Below, one piece after another: positions 57,152 through 64,000 of a DNA stretch of 64,000 bases; position 1 is the first letter of the stretch; each line of letters begins with the position of its first letter. The notes below the pieces were generated by a model. It made no database searches and was not told where the DNA came from. It worked only from the letters and a program-made list of their open reading frames with translations. The position numbers were made by a program, and so were the translations under genes. The DNA is from Gemmatimonadetes bacterium 2013_60CM_65_52 (GTDB lineage: Bacteria; Gemmatimonadota; Gemmatimonadetes; Gemmatimonadales; Gemmatimonadaceae): contig NGFI01000005.1 in assembly GCA_002215645.1 (NCBI GenBank), positions 736,678-800,677 on the forward strand, given 5' to 3'.

Positions 57152-58185
57152 GCCGCCGCGACGGCAGCGGCCGGCGCGATGATCGAATAGTCCTGCCGGC
57201 GACGCGCCGGCGCGAACCCGGCATCGCGAATGAGCCGCTCCATCTCCTCGATGGAGGTACGATGCGTGGTATTCGCCGCCGAAACGACGTTTTCCTCGAT
57301 CATCAGCGAGCCGAAGTCATTGCAGCCGAAGTGAAGCGCGGTCTGCCCAACCTTCATGCCCATCGTGACCCAGCTCGACTGCAGGTTGGGCACGTTGTCG
57401 AGCACGATGCGCGCGAAGGCAACGGTTCGCAGATAATCCACCGCGTCGGTCTTCTGCATGTGCGACATCGTCGGCGTATTCTCCGGCTGCAGCGGCCAGC
57501 AGATGAACGCCGTGAATCCGCCGGTGCGCGCCTGCACTTCCTTCACGCGGGCCAGATGCTCGAGCCGCTCGGCGAGCGTTTCGCCGATGCCGTACATCAT
57601 CGTGACGGATGTCTTCATCCCTTCCTGGTGCGCAATCTCCATGATCTCGAGCCACCGGTCCGCCCCGGCCTTCTTCTTTGCGACCTGGTCACGAACGCGC
57701 TGGACGAGAATCTCTCCGCCGCCGCCCGGAATGGAATCGAGGCCGGCCTTCTGGAGCTCGCGAATGACGTCGCGCGCATCCATCCGATACAGCTTCGCCC
57801 AGAAGTCGACTTCACTGGGACTGAAGCCGTGCACGTGAATGGGATGATGCCGCTTGATGTAGCGGAGCAGATCGAGGTACCACTCGAACGGGATGTAGGG
57901 ATTGTGTCCGCCCTGCATGAGGATCTGCACGCCGCCCAGTGCCTTGACCTCATCGATCTTTGTGCCGATCTGCTCGTACGACAGCGTCCACCCCTCGGCG
58001 TCCTTGGGCCGGCGGTAAAAGGCGCAGAACCCGCAGTCCGCCACGCAGACGTTGGTGTAGTTGATGTTCCGGTCCACGATGTAGGTCACCGTGTTGCCGG
58101 GATGCAGAGCCCGACGGACGCGATCGGCCTCCCCCCCCAGCTCCAGCAGGGGCGCGTTCGTGTAGAAGTCGAGAAGATCGCCCAT
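57148..58185 (-). CDS. mqnC: MqnC, cyclic dehypoxanthinyl futalosine synthase
   Basis: The 345-residue radical-SAM enzyme cyclises dehypoxanthine futalosine in menaquinone synthesis. The iron-sulfur motif is CVADCGFCAFYR (CX3CX2C, Cys about 47, 51, 54). LMQGGHNPYIPFEWY and GFSPSEVDFWAK are family segments, and LQPENTPT lies later. It sits with mqnA and mqnE in one operon. Confidence 0.96.
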   Translation of the reverse strand: MGDLLDFYTNAPLLELGGEADRVRRALHPGNTVTYIVDRNINYTNVCVADCGFCAFYRRPKDAEGWTLSYEQIGTKIDEVKALGGVQILMQGGHNPYIPFEWYLDLLRYIKRHHPIHVHGFSPSEVDFWAKLYRMDARDVIRELQKAGLDSIPGGGGEILVQRVRDQVAKKKAGADRWLEIMEIAHQEGMKTSVTMMYGIGETLAERLEHLARVKEVQARTGGFTAFICWPLQPENTPTMSHMQKTDAVDYLRTVAFARIVLDNVPNLQSSWVTMGMKVGQTALHFGCNDFGSLMIEENVVSAANTTHRTSIEEMERLIRDAGFAPARRRQDYSIIAPAAAVAAA

Positions 58186-58190
58186 GATCG

Positions 58191-59027
58191 TCAGGCGGCC
58201 GGAAGGAACGTCAGCGAACCGTTGGGCACGCGCCCGCCCGCCGCGAGCTTGCCGAAGAAGGTCGTGAGACCAGCAAGGTGCTCGTATCGCAGGCCATAGT
58301 CGAGACCGGAGAGATACTCGAGGGCCGCGGCGTAGCGCACGCTCCGGGCGGCGGAAGCCTGCGCCGCCAGTTGATCGAGATGCGCCAGTCCCCAGTCACG
58401 TGACGCGATGAGCTGTGCATGCACCCCGAGCGAATCGGCGACCGGCGTCGAGCGCTGCGCGACCCAGACCGCGAACACGAAGGGCAAGCCCGTCCATTCC
58501 TTCCAGACGGCGCCGAGGTCGTAGACGTGCGGGTATTCGCGCGCCAGCTCGCTCGCGCCGGAGCTGAGCACCAGCGCCGCGTCGCCAATGATGAGCCGCG
58601 CCTCATGCGCCTCGTGTCCCGCATTCGCGAGATCGGAGACCTCAGCATCGGCTGGCACGAAGGTCGGATCCGCATTCCACACCTTCTCGAACAGCAGTCG
58701 CAGCAGCGCCACGCTGGTCATCGAGCTGCGGCTCACGAGCACGCGCCGGTTGGTCAGCGTTTCCACCGGGCGGCGCGAGAACAGCAGCACGCTGCGCACG
58801 GGACCATCACACGAGATGGCGAGATCGGGGAGCAGCAGATATCGGCCGGCGTCGCGCGCGTATTCCACGGCGGAGATCACGCTGACGTCCAGCAGGCCGG
58901 ACGCCATCAGATGATTCAGCTCGGTCGGCACGCCGTCCACCAGCTCCGCGGCAAGGGGAACGATGCCGCGATCCACGGCCCCGTACACCGGGTAGCAATT
59001 GATGTAGGGAATGCGGCCGACGCGCAC
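58191..59027 (-). CDS. mqnA: MqnA, chorismate dehydratase
   Basis: This 278-residue periplasmic-binding-protein-fold enzyme makes 3-enolpyruvylbenzoate from chorismate, the entry step of the futalosine route. It begins VGRIPYINCYPVYGAV and contains VSVISAVEYARD and SSMTSVALLRLLFE, all typical. No signal peptide is present, as expected for a cytosolic enzyme. The GTG start is two bases after the mqnE stop. Confidence 0.95.
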   Translation of the reverse strand: MRVGRIPYINCYPVYGAVDRGIVPLAAELVDGVPTELNHLMASGLLDVSVISAVEYARDAGRYLLLPDLAISCDGPVRSVLLFSRRPVETLTNRRVLVSRSSMTSVALLRLLFEKVWNADPTFVPADAEVSDLANAGHEAHEARLIIGDAALVLSSGASELAREYPHVYDLGAVWKEWTGLPFVFAVWVAQRSTPVADSLGVHAQLIASRDWGLAHLDQLAAQASAARSVRYAAALEYLSGLDYGLRYEHLAGLTTFFGKLAAGGRVPNGSLTFLPAA

Positions 59028-59029
59028 GA

Positions 59030-60208
59030 CTACGCCGCCTCGGCGTGCGACGGCGGCGGGCCGTCGGCGTCATCGAACGTGCGGAGTACGTTGTAGAACG
59101 AGTCGCGCTCAGCAGGCACTTTCCCCGCGCCGCGAATCAGACGCACGATCTCCTCGAGCGACATCGCCTGCGCGGTGTGCGCGCCGGCCTCGTGGTAGAT
59201 CTTCTCACGCACGACCGTACCCTCGAGATCGTTCACGCCGAAGTGCAGCGACATCTGCGACACCGCAGGCGTCACCATGATCCAGTGCGACTTCACGTGC
59301 TGGAAGTTGTCCAGGAACAGGCGTCCCACGGCGAGGTTCTTCAGGTCGTCCACGCCAGAGGTCGCAGTACCAGTCCGCCCAAGTTCCACGCCGAGCTCGT
59401 TGTTGTCCGGATGGTAGGCGAGCGGAATGTACGCGAGGTAGCCGCCCGTCTCGTCCTGAAGATCACGGAGCATCGTGAGATGTTGCACCCGATCCTCGTG
59501 CGTCTCGACGTGACCATACAGCATGGTACAGTTGGATCGAATACCGAGCGCGTGCGCGGTGCGATGGACGTCGATGTATTCCTCACCGGACAGCTTGCGG
59601 TCGGCGATGGTGGCGCGCACGGCGGGACTGAACACCTCCGCGCCCCCACCGGGCATCGTGTCGAGCCCGGCCTCGCGCAGCGCGATGAGGACGTCGCGGA
59701 TGGACATCTTTTCGATGCGTGCGATGTGCGCGATCTCGACCGCCGTCAGCGCCTTGACGTGCACCTGTGGATGTCGCGCCTTGAGCCCGGCGAACATCTC
59801 GGTGTAGTAGGCCAGCCCCGCATGCATGTCGAGACCGCCGACGATATGGAACTCCCGCGTGATGTCCCCGTCCACGCGCGCGGCCTCTTCCCACACCTGA
59901 TCCATGGTGTAGTGGTACGCACCCTCCTCCTTGGGAAGGCGCGCGTACGAGCAGAAGACGCAGGTCTTCCGCAGGATGCAGATGTTGGTGGGATTGATAT
60001 GCTGGTTGGCGGCGAACGTCACGCGGTCGCCGTTGCGCGCGCGATTGGCCGCGTCGGCCATTGCGCCCAGACCCAGGAGATCCCACGTGTCGAAGAGCGT
60101 GACTCCATCGGCCAGCGAAAGGCGCTCGCCCGCGATCACCTTCTCGGCGACAGGTCCGAGTGCGGGATCGCTGACGCGCGACCTGTCGAAGGACACGCCG
60201 GAGGTCAT
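59030..60208 (-). CDS. mqnE: MqnE, aminofutalosine synthase (variant cysteine motif)
   Basis: The 392-residue radical-SAM enzyme joins 3-enolpyruvylbenzoate to SAM-derived adenosine. The match to the family is clear (INPTNIC...CVFCSYARLPKEEG, 'GGLDMHAGLAYYTEMFAG', GLDTMPGGGAEVF). The cysteine cluster reads C-I-L-R-K-T-C-V-F-C, that is CX5CX2C instead of the CX3CX2C of its neighbour MqnC. The DNA codons support this; no frameshift is needed. It is followed by mqnA and mqnC. Confidence 0.92.
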   Translation of the reverse strand: MTSGVSFDRSRVSDPALGPVAEKVIAGERLSLADGVTLFDTWDLLGLGAMADAANRARNGDRVTFAANQHINPTNICILRKTCVFCSYARLPKEEGAYHYTMDQVWEEAARVDGDITREFHIVGGLDMHAGLAYYTEMFAGLKARHPQVHVKALTAVEIAHIARIEKMSIRDVLIALREAGLDTMPGGGAEVFSPAVRATIADRKLSGEEYIDVHRTAHALGIRSNCTMLYGHVETHEDRVQHLTMLRDLQDETGGYLAYIPLAYHPDNNELGVELGRTGTATSGVDDLKNLAVGRLFLDNFQHVKSHWIMVTPAVSQMSLHFGVNDLEGTVVREKIYHEAGAHTAQAMSLEEIVRLIRGAGKVPAERDSFYNVLRTFDDADGPPPSHAEAA

Positions 60209-60211
60209 GCG

Positions 60212-61456
60212 CTACTCCGTGTACCGCTGGACGACGAGGGAGACATTGTGCCCGCCGAACCCCGCGCTGTTGCTGAGCGCCGCGCGCAATTCGCGACGCT
60301 TCAGCGTATTCGGCGTGAAATCCAGATCACCGCACTCCGGATCCGGCACGCAGTAGTTGATCGTCGGCGGTATGACCTGGTCGCGCAGCGCCAACGTAGC
60401 GGCGATGAACTCCACGCCGCCGGCGGCGCCGAGCATGTGCCCCGTCATCGACTTGGTGGAGGAGATGCTGATGCGCGACGCGTCGTCACCGAACACGGTC
60501 GCGATTGCCTTCGCCTCGTTCGAATCGTTGAGGGGCGTGGACGTCCCGTGCGCATTCACGTAGTCCACGTCCGCTGGCGTCAATCCGGCGTCGGCCATTG
60601 CGCCGCGCATGGCGCGCTGCAAGCCCTCGTGCTCGGGCAACTGCCCGGTGAGATGATATGCGTCGCCCGTGGCACGATATCCCACGATCTCCCCGTAGAT
60701 CCTTGCGCCGCGCTCGAGCGCATGCTCGAGTGCTTCGAGGATCACGATGCCCGCCCCCTCACCCATCACGAACCCGTCGCGATTCTTCTCGAAGGGACGC
60801 GAGGCCGTTGCCGGACTGTCGTTTCGCTCGGAGAGCGCCGTCATGTTTGCGAAGCCGGCGATGGCCATGGGCGTCACCGACGCCTCCGCGCCGCCCGCGA
60901 TGATGATGTCGGCGTCGCCATATGCAATGGTGCGGAACCCCTCACCGATGGCATGCGCGCTCGTCGAGCACGCCGACACCGTGGCATAATTCGGCCCGCG
61001 GGCGTTGAAGCGCATGGACACCACGCCGGCCGCGATGTCGACGATATGCATCGGAACGAAGAAGGGGCTGATCTTGCTTGCGCCCCGTTCCCGGTAGATG
61101 TCGTGCTGCTCCTCGAACGTCTTGAGGCCGCCAATGCCACTGCCGACGATGACGCCGGTACGGTCCACGTCGTACCCGCCCTGCGACAGCCCCGCGTCGG
61201 CCATGGCTTCTACCGCGGCCGTGACCGCGTACTGCGTGTAGACGTCCGCGCGCTTCGCCTCCTTTCGCTCCATGAACTTCAATGGATCGAATCCCTTCAC
61301 CTCGCAGGCGAACCGCACCGGGAACGACGTCGCGTCGAATTTCGTGATCAACGCCGCTCCGGACACACCCTCCTGGAGGGCACGCCAAGTCGTCGCCACG
61401 TCGTTGCCGACTGGCGTCACCGCACCAAGCCCGGTGACGACGACCCGACGTCGCAT
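60212..61456 (-). CDS. fabF: FabF, beta-ketoacyl-ACP synthase II
   Basis: This 414-residue condensing enzyme elongates acyl-ACP. The nucleophile Cys163 lies in VSACSTSAHA, and the two histidines in NAHGTSTPLND and TGHMLGAAGG. Sequence start [17 protein letters not shown] and length match FabF. The ATG overlaps the acpP stop by one base (TAATG), the usual acpP-fabF pair. Confidence 0.97.
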   Translation of the reverse strand: MRRRVVVTGLGAVTPVGNDVATTWRALQEGVSGAALITKFDATSFPVRFACEVKGFDPLKFMERKEAKRADVYTQYAVTAAVEAMADAGLSQGGYDVDRTGVIVGSGIGGLKTFEEQHDIYRERGASKISPFFVPMHIVDIAAGVVSMRFNARGPNYATVSACSTSAHAIGEGFRTIAYGDADIIIAGGAEASVTPMAIAGFANMTALSERNDSPATASRPFEKNRDGFVMGEGAGIVILEALEHALERGARIYGEIVGYRATGDAYHLTGQLPEHEGLQRAMRGAMADAGLTPADVDYVNAHGTSTPLNDSNEAKAIATVFGDDASRISISSTKSMTGHMLGAAGGVEFIAATLALRDQVIPPTINYCVPDPECGDLDFTPNTLKRRELRAALSNSAGFGGHNVSLVVQRYTE

Positions 61457-61695
61457 TACGCGCCGACCTTCGTGTTCAGATAGGCCACCGCATCACCGAC
61501 CGTACGCAGCTTCTCGGCGTCCTCGTCGGGGATGTCGATGTTGAACTCCTTCTCGAATTCCATCACGAGCTCGACGATGTCGAGGCTGTCAGCTCCGAGA
61601 TCTTCGATGAAGCTCGCTTCGTCGGTCATCTTGTCCCGCTCGACGCCGAGCTCCTTCTCGATGATGTCGCGGACCTTCTTGGCATTGTCGGCCAT
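61456..61695 (-). CDS. acpP: AcpP, acyl carrier protein
   Basis: This 79-residue carrier is modified with phosphopantetheine on Ser37 in the GADSLD motif. It carries growing acyl chains for fatty-acid and lipid A synthesis. The sequence is acidic and helical as expected. AGGAG lies about eight bases upstream of the ATG. A candidate promoter lies in the 79-bp gap before it. Confidence 0.98.
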   Translation of the reverse strand: MADNAKKVRDIIEKELGVERDKMTDEASFIEDLGADSLDIVELVMEFEKEFNIDIPDEDAEKLRTVGDAVAYLNTKVGA

Positions 61696-61728
61696 GGACC
61701 TGGCTCCTGTAGGGTGAAGAACGCGGGA

Positions 61729-61758
61729 AAGTTAGCGAAAGTTCAGCGGGATTGTCAC
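61729..61758 (-). promoter_or_regulatory. Candidate sigma-70-type promoter for acpP-fabF
   Basis: On the - strand, GTGACA (61758-61753) and TAACTT (61734-61729) are 18 bp apart, giving a predicted start near 61722 and a leader of about 27 bases. This could give acpP an extra transcript beyond read-through from fabG. Confidence 0.45.
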
Positions 61759-61774
61759 TCGGCGATGACCACGA

Positions 61775-62512
61775 TTACATGGCCATGCCGCCGTCGACCA
61801 CGAGCACCTGCCCCGTGATGTACGACGCATGCTCCGAGGCAAGAAACGTCACCATCGAAGCGATGTCATGCGGCGCACCGAGTCGCTCGAGCGGGATCTG
61901 TCCCGCCAGCACGGTGCGGGCTTCGGCCGGTAAGGCCGCGGTCATGTCCGTCTCGATGAAACCGGGCGCGACGGCGTTGACGAGGATGTTACGCGACGCG
62001 AGCTCCCGTGCGACGGACTTGGTCAATCCGATCAATCCGGCCTTGCTGGCGGCGTAGTTGGCCTGCCCCTTGTTGCCGATGAGACCCACGATGCTGGCGA
62101 TGTTGATGATCCGCCCCCACCGCCGCTTCATCATACCGCGCGACGCCGCCCGCATGGCGATGAACGCGCCTCGAAGGTTCGCGTCCAACACCGTGTCCCA
62201 GTCCTCGTCCCGGATGCGGAACAGGATGTTGTCGCGCGTGAGCCCGGCGTTGTTGACCAGGATGTCGACCTTTCCGAAGGCCCGCTCCACCTGCTCGACG
62301 AGCGCTGTGACGGAAGCCGGGTCACCCACGTCGGCCGCAAATCCCGCCGCTGACGCGCCAAGCGACTCCGCGACCTCCGCGGCGCGCACCTGATCGCGTC
62401 CCACGACCGCCACGCGAGCGCCAGCTTTCGCGAGCATCTGGGCGATGCCGAGTCCGATGCCGCGCGTGCTGCCGGTGACGAGCGCCGTGCGCTCCGAGAG
62501 ATCGATGTTCAT
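61775..62512 (-). CDS. fabG: FabG, 3-oxoacyl-ACP reductase
   Basis: The 245-residue short-chain dehydrogenase reduces beta-ketoacyl-ACP with NADPH. The cofactor motif is TGSTRGIG (13-20), the catalytic residues are Ser140, Tyr153 and Lys157 (NYAASKAGL), and NNAG is intact. The ATG at 62512 overlaps the fabD stop (ATGA); the longer frame upstream runs inside fabD. Confidence 0.97.
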   Translation of the reverse strand: MNIDLSERTALVTGSTRGIGLGIAQMLAKAGARVAVVGRDQVRAAEVAESLGASAAGFAADVGDPASVTALVEQVERAFGKVDILVNNAGLTRDNILFRIRDEDWDTVLDANLRGAFIAMRAASRGMMKRRWGRIINIASIVGLIGNKGQANYAASKAGLIGLTKSVARELASRNILVNAVAPGFIETDMTAALPAEARTVLAGQIPLERLGAPHDIASMVTFLASEHASYITGQVLVVDGGMAM

Positions 62513-63450
62513 TCGGCGAGAGTCGAAAGGAGAGCGTCCACGTCGGCGGCGGTTCCGCACGTGACCACGCTTGCAGCAGGCGCGATCTTCTTGACCAGTC
62601 CCTTGAGGACGGATCCGGGTCCCATCTCGACGCAGAGTGCCTCGGGATGCAGTGCGGTGATGGCCTGGATTTCCCGCATCCACTGGACCGGCGCAGTCAA
62701 TTGCTCCACGAGCGCTCGACGCGCAAGTGCAGCATCACCAATAGGTTGCGCGCTTACGTTCGAGTATACTGGGAACTTCGGGTCGGCGAAAGGGGCAAGG
62801 TCCAGCGCTTCCTCGAGACCACGTGCCGCCTCCGCCATGAGCGGCGAGTGAAATGCCCCGCTGACGTTGAGACGCATGGCGCGTTTTGCGCCCGCCTCCT
62901 TCGCCAGCGCCATCGCACGCTCCACTCCCGCCGCCTCGCCGCTGATGACGACCTGGCCCGGACTGTTGAAGTTCGCGGGGACGACCACGCCCGCGTCCGC
63001 CGCCGCGGTGCAGATCTCCTCGATCGGCGAGGTGAGCTCGCCGAGAATGGCCGCCATGGCTCCGGGGCGGCGCTCGCCCGCCTGGTACATCAACTCCCCG
63101 CGACGGCGCACGAGACGCACGGCATCGGACAGCGACAGCGCATCGCCGGCGTGGTACGCCGTAAACTCGCCGAGCGAGTGGCCGGCAGCCGCAACGACGC
63201 GCGGTCCCATCGCATCGCGCACCACCGCCCACACGGCGGCACCGTGCGCGAGCAGCGCCGGCTGTGCGTTGTGTGTCCTGGTGAGCTCCTCCGCCGGTCC
63301 GTCGAAGCAGAGCGCGCTGAGCGGCGCGCCCACCGCGGCGTCGGCCGCCTCAAAAACCTCCCGTGCGACGGAAAACGTTCCCGCGAGATCCTTGCCCATG
63401 CCCGGCACTTGCGACCCCTGTCCGGGGAACAGCAGGATGACGTTCCGCAC
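62509..63450 (-). CDS. fabD: FabD, malonyl-CoA:ACP transacylase
   Basis: This 313-residue enzyme loads malonyl groups onto ACP. It starts RNVILLFPGQGSQ, has the nucleophile serine in GHSLGE (Ser92) and the catalytic-histidine region in SGAFHSPLM. I chose GTG at 63450. A TTG at 63456 overlaps the fabH stop as TTGA and would add two residues, and is equally possible. The stop overlaps fabG (ATGA). Confidence 0.95.
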   Translation of the reverse strand: MRNVILLFPGQGSQVPGMGKDLAGTFSVAREVFEAADAAVGAPLSALCFDGPAEELTRTHNAQPALLAHGAAVWAVVRDAMGPRVVAAAGHSLGEFTAYHAGDALSLSDAVRLVRRRGELMYQAGERRPGAMAAILGELTSPIEEICTAAADAGVVVPANFNSPGQVVISGEAAGVERAMALAKEAGAKRAMRLNVSGAFHSPLMAEAARGLEEALDLAPFADPKFPVYSNVSAQPIGDAALARRALVEQLTAPVQWMREIQAITALHPEALCVEMGPGSVLKGLVKKIAPAASVVTCGTAADVDALLSTLAE

Positions 63451-63452
63451 GA

Positions 63453-64000
63453 TCAAAAGCGAACGATCATGGAGCCCCAGGTGAAGCCCGCGCCGAAGGC
63501 AACCATGAGCGCCGTGGTTCCCTCCTTCACGCGTCCCGTCTCGACCGCCTCGTCCAGCGCGATCGGAATGGAGGCGGACGACGTGTTGCCGTACCGGTCC
63601 ACGTTCACGTAGACCTTGTTCATGGGAATGTTCGCGTGCTTTGCGGTCGCCTCGATGATGCGGACGTTCGCCTGGTGCGGGATGAGGATGTCGATGTCGT
63701 CGCCGCGGAGCTTGGCGCCGTCGAGCGCACGGTCGCACGCGTCGCTCATCGAGCGCACGGCGTGCTTGAAGACCTCCCGCCCCGCCATTCTCACGTAGCT
63801 CGACCGATCGCCCAACACCGTCTCGCTGAAGGGAATCTTCGCGCCGCCACTCGGGCGCCACAGCAGCTCGGCGAGCGTGCCGTCGCTCCGCATGTACGCG
63901 CTGAGAATGCCTTCGCGCGCGTGTGGCTTGCTCCGCTTCAGAACGGCCGCGCCAGCGCCGTCGCCAAAAAGGACGCACGTGGAACGATCCTTCCAGTCCA
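63453..64000 (-). CDS. fabH: FabH, beta-ketoacyl-ACP synthase III, partial (N-terminus beyond window)
   Basis: The frame runs off the right edge, so the true start is outside. About 182 C-terminal residues are visible. They contain CVLFGDGAGAAVL, the catalytic His in PHQANVRIIE and the catalytic Asn in GNTSSASIP; the active-site Cys lies beyond the window. FabH starts fatty-acid synthesis from acyl-CoA and malonyl-ACP. Together with fabD-fabG-acpP-fabF it forms a complete core fab operon. Confidence 0.95.
   Translation of the reverse strand, partial: DWKDRSTCVLFGDGAGAAVLKRSKPHAREGILSAYMRSDGTLAELLWRPSGGAKIPFSETVLGDRSSYVRMAGREVFKHAVRSMSDACDRALDGAKLRGDDIDILIPHQANVRIIEATAKHANIPMNKVYVNVDRYGNTSSASIPIALDEAVETGRVKEGTTALMVAFGAGFTWGSMIVRF

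Overview
This 64 kb window is GC-rich, gene-dense chromosomal DNA from a Gram-negative (diderm, lipid A-making) bacterium. It combines an LpxC-FabZ fusion, a McsA-McsB-ClpC arginine-phosphorylation/proteolysis operon, the futalosine menaquinone route (MqnA, MqnC, MqnE), a BshC-type bacillithiol enzyme and a DUF512-der-plsY-gpsA block. That mix best fits Gemmatimonadota or a neighbouring phylum. The assignment is inference from gene content and was not checked by any search. No insertion sequences, prophage, CRISPR array or rRNA were seen. One tRNA gene, tRNA-Arg(CCT), is present.

Layout. From base 1 to about 36.7 kb every gene is on the + strand. From about 37.0 kb to the end every gene is on the - strand. 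The two gene sets converge on a non-coding gap of about 355 bp. Inside it is a 28-bp sequence (36802-36829) with the architecture of a XerCD dif recombination site: two 11-bp arms around a 6-bp centre. Its right arm is identical to the Bacillus subtilis dif right arm as I remember it. I read the window as spanning the replication terminus. A XerC/XerD-type recombinase gene lies at 55.8-56.7 kb.

Left arm (+ strand): a LolE/LolD-type lipoprotein transporter; mcsA-mcsB-clpC; an envelope block (bamA, skp/ompH, lpxD, lpxC-fabZ, lpxA, a Gfo/Idh oxidoreductase, lpxB, a DUF374 acyltransferase, lpxK); glutamate dehydrogenase; rlmH-bshC-murJ-uvrC-thrC-larC; a secreted TPR protein; DUF512-der-plsY-gpsA-merR-surE-pcm-acyP-apt; then a subtilisin-like lipoprotein with PKD/Ig-like modules, the tRNA and a membrane-anchored TPR protein.

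Right arm (read leftward from 64 kb): fabH-fabD-fabG-acpP-fabF; mqnE-mqnA-mqnC; ispF; xerD; pabA/trpG; an outer-membrane beta-barrel candidate; kdsB-pyrG-kdsA-kdsC-kdsD; lptC-lptA-lptB-rpoN; a glycolipid/glycan cluster (GT2, GT4, a flippase-like membrane protein, a YfhO-family protein, GT2); and dapF next to the terminus. Lipid A synthesis (left) and Kdo synthesis plus LPS export (right) are therefore split across the terminus.

Most neighbours overlap by 1-4 bases (ATGA, GTGA, TTGA or TGATG), so translational coupling is the rule. Points most worth a second look: the dif site with a nearby pair of DnaA-box-like sequences; a probable CTG start for the lpxA-lpxB-linked oxidoreductase, which recalls gnnA; an LptB with an extra N-terminal domain of about 150 residues; an MqnE with a CX5CX2C cysteine motif; a McsB lacking two residues of its phospho-arginine sensing motif; and a barrel protein with a bactofilin-like N-terminal region.
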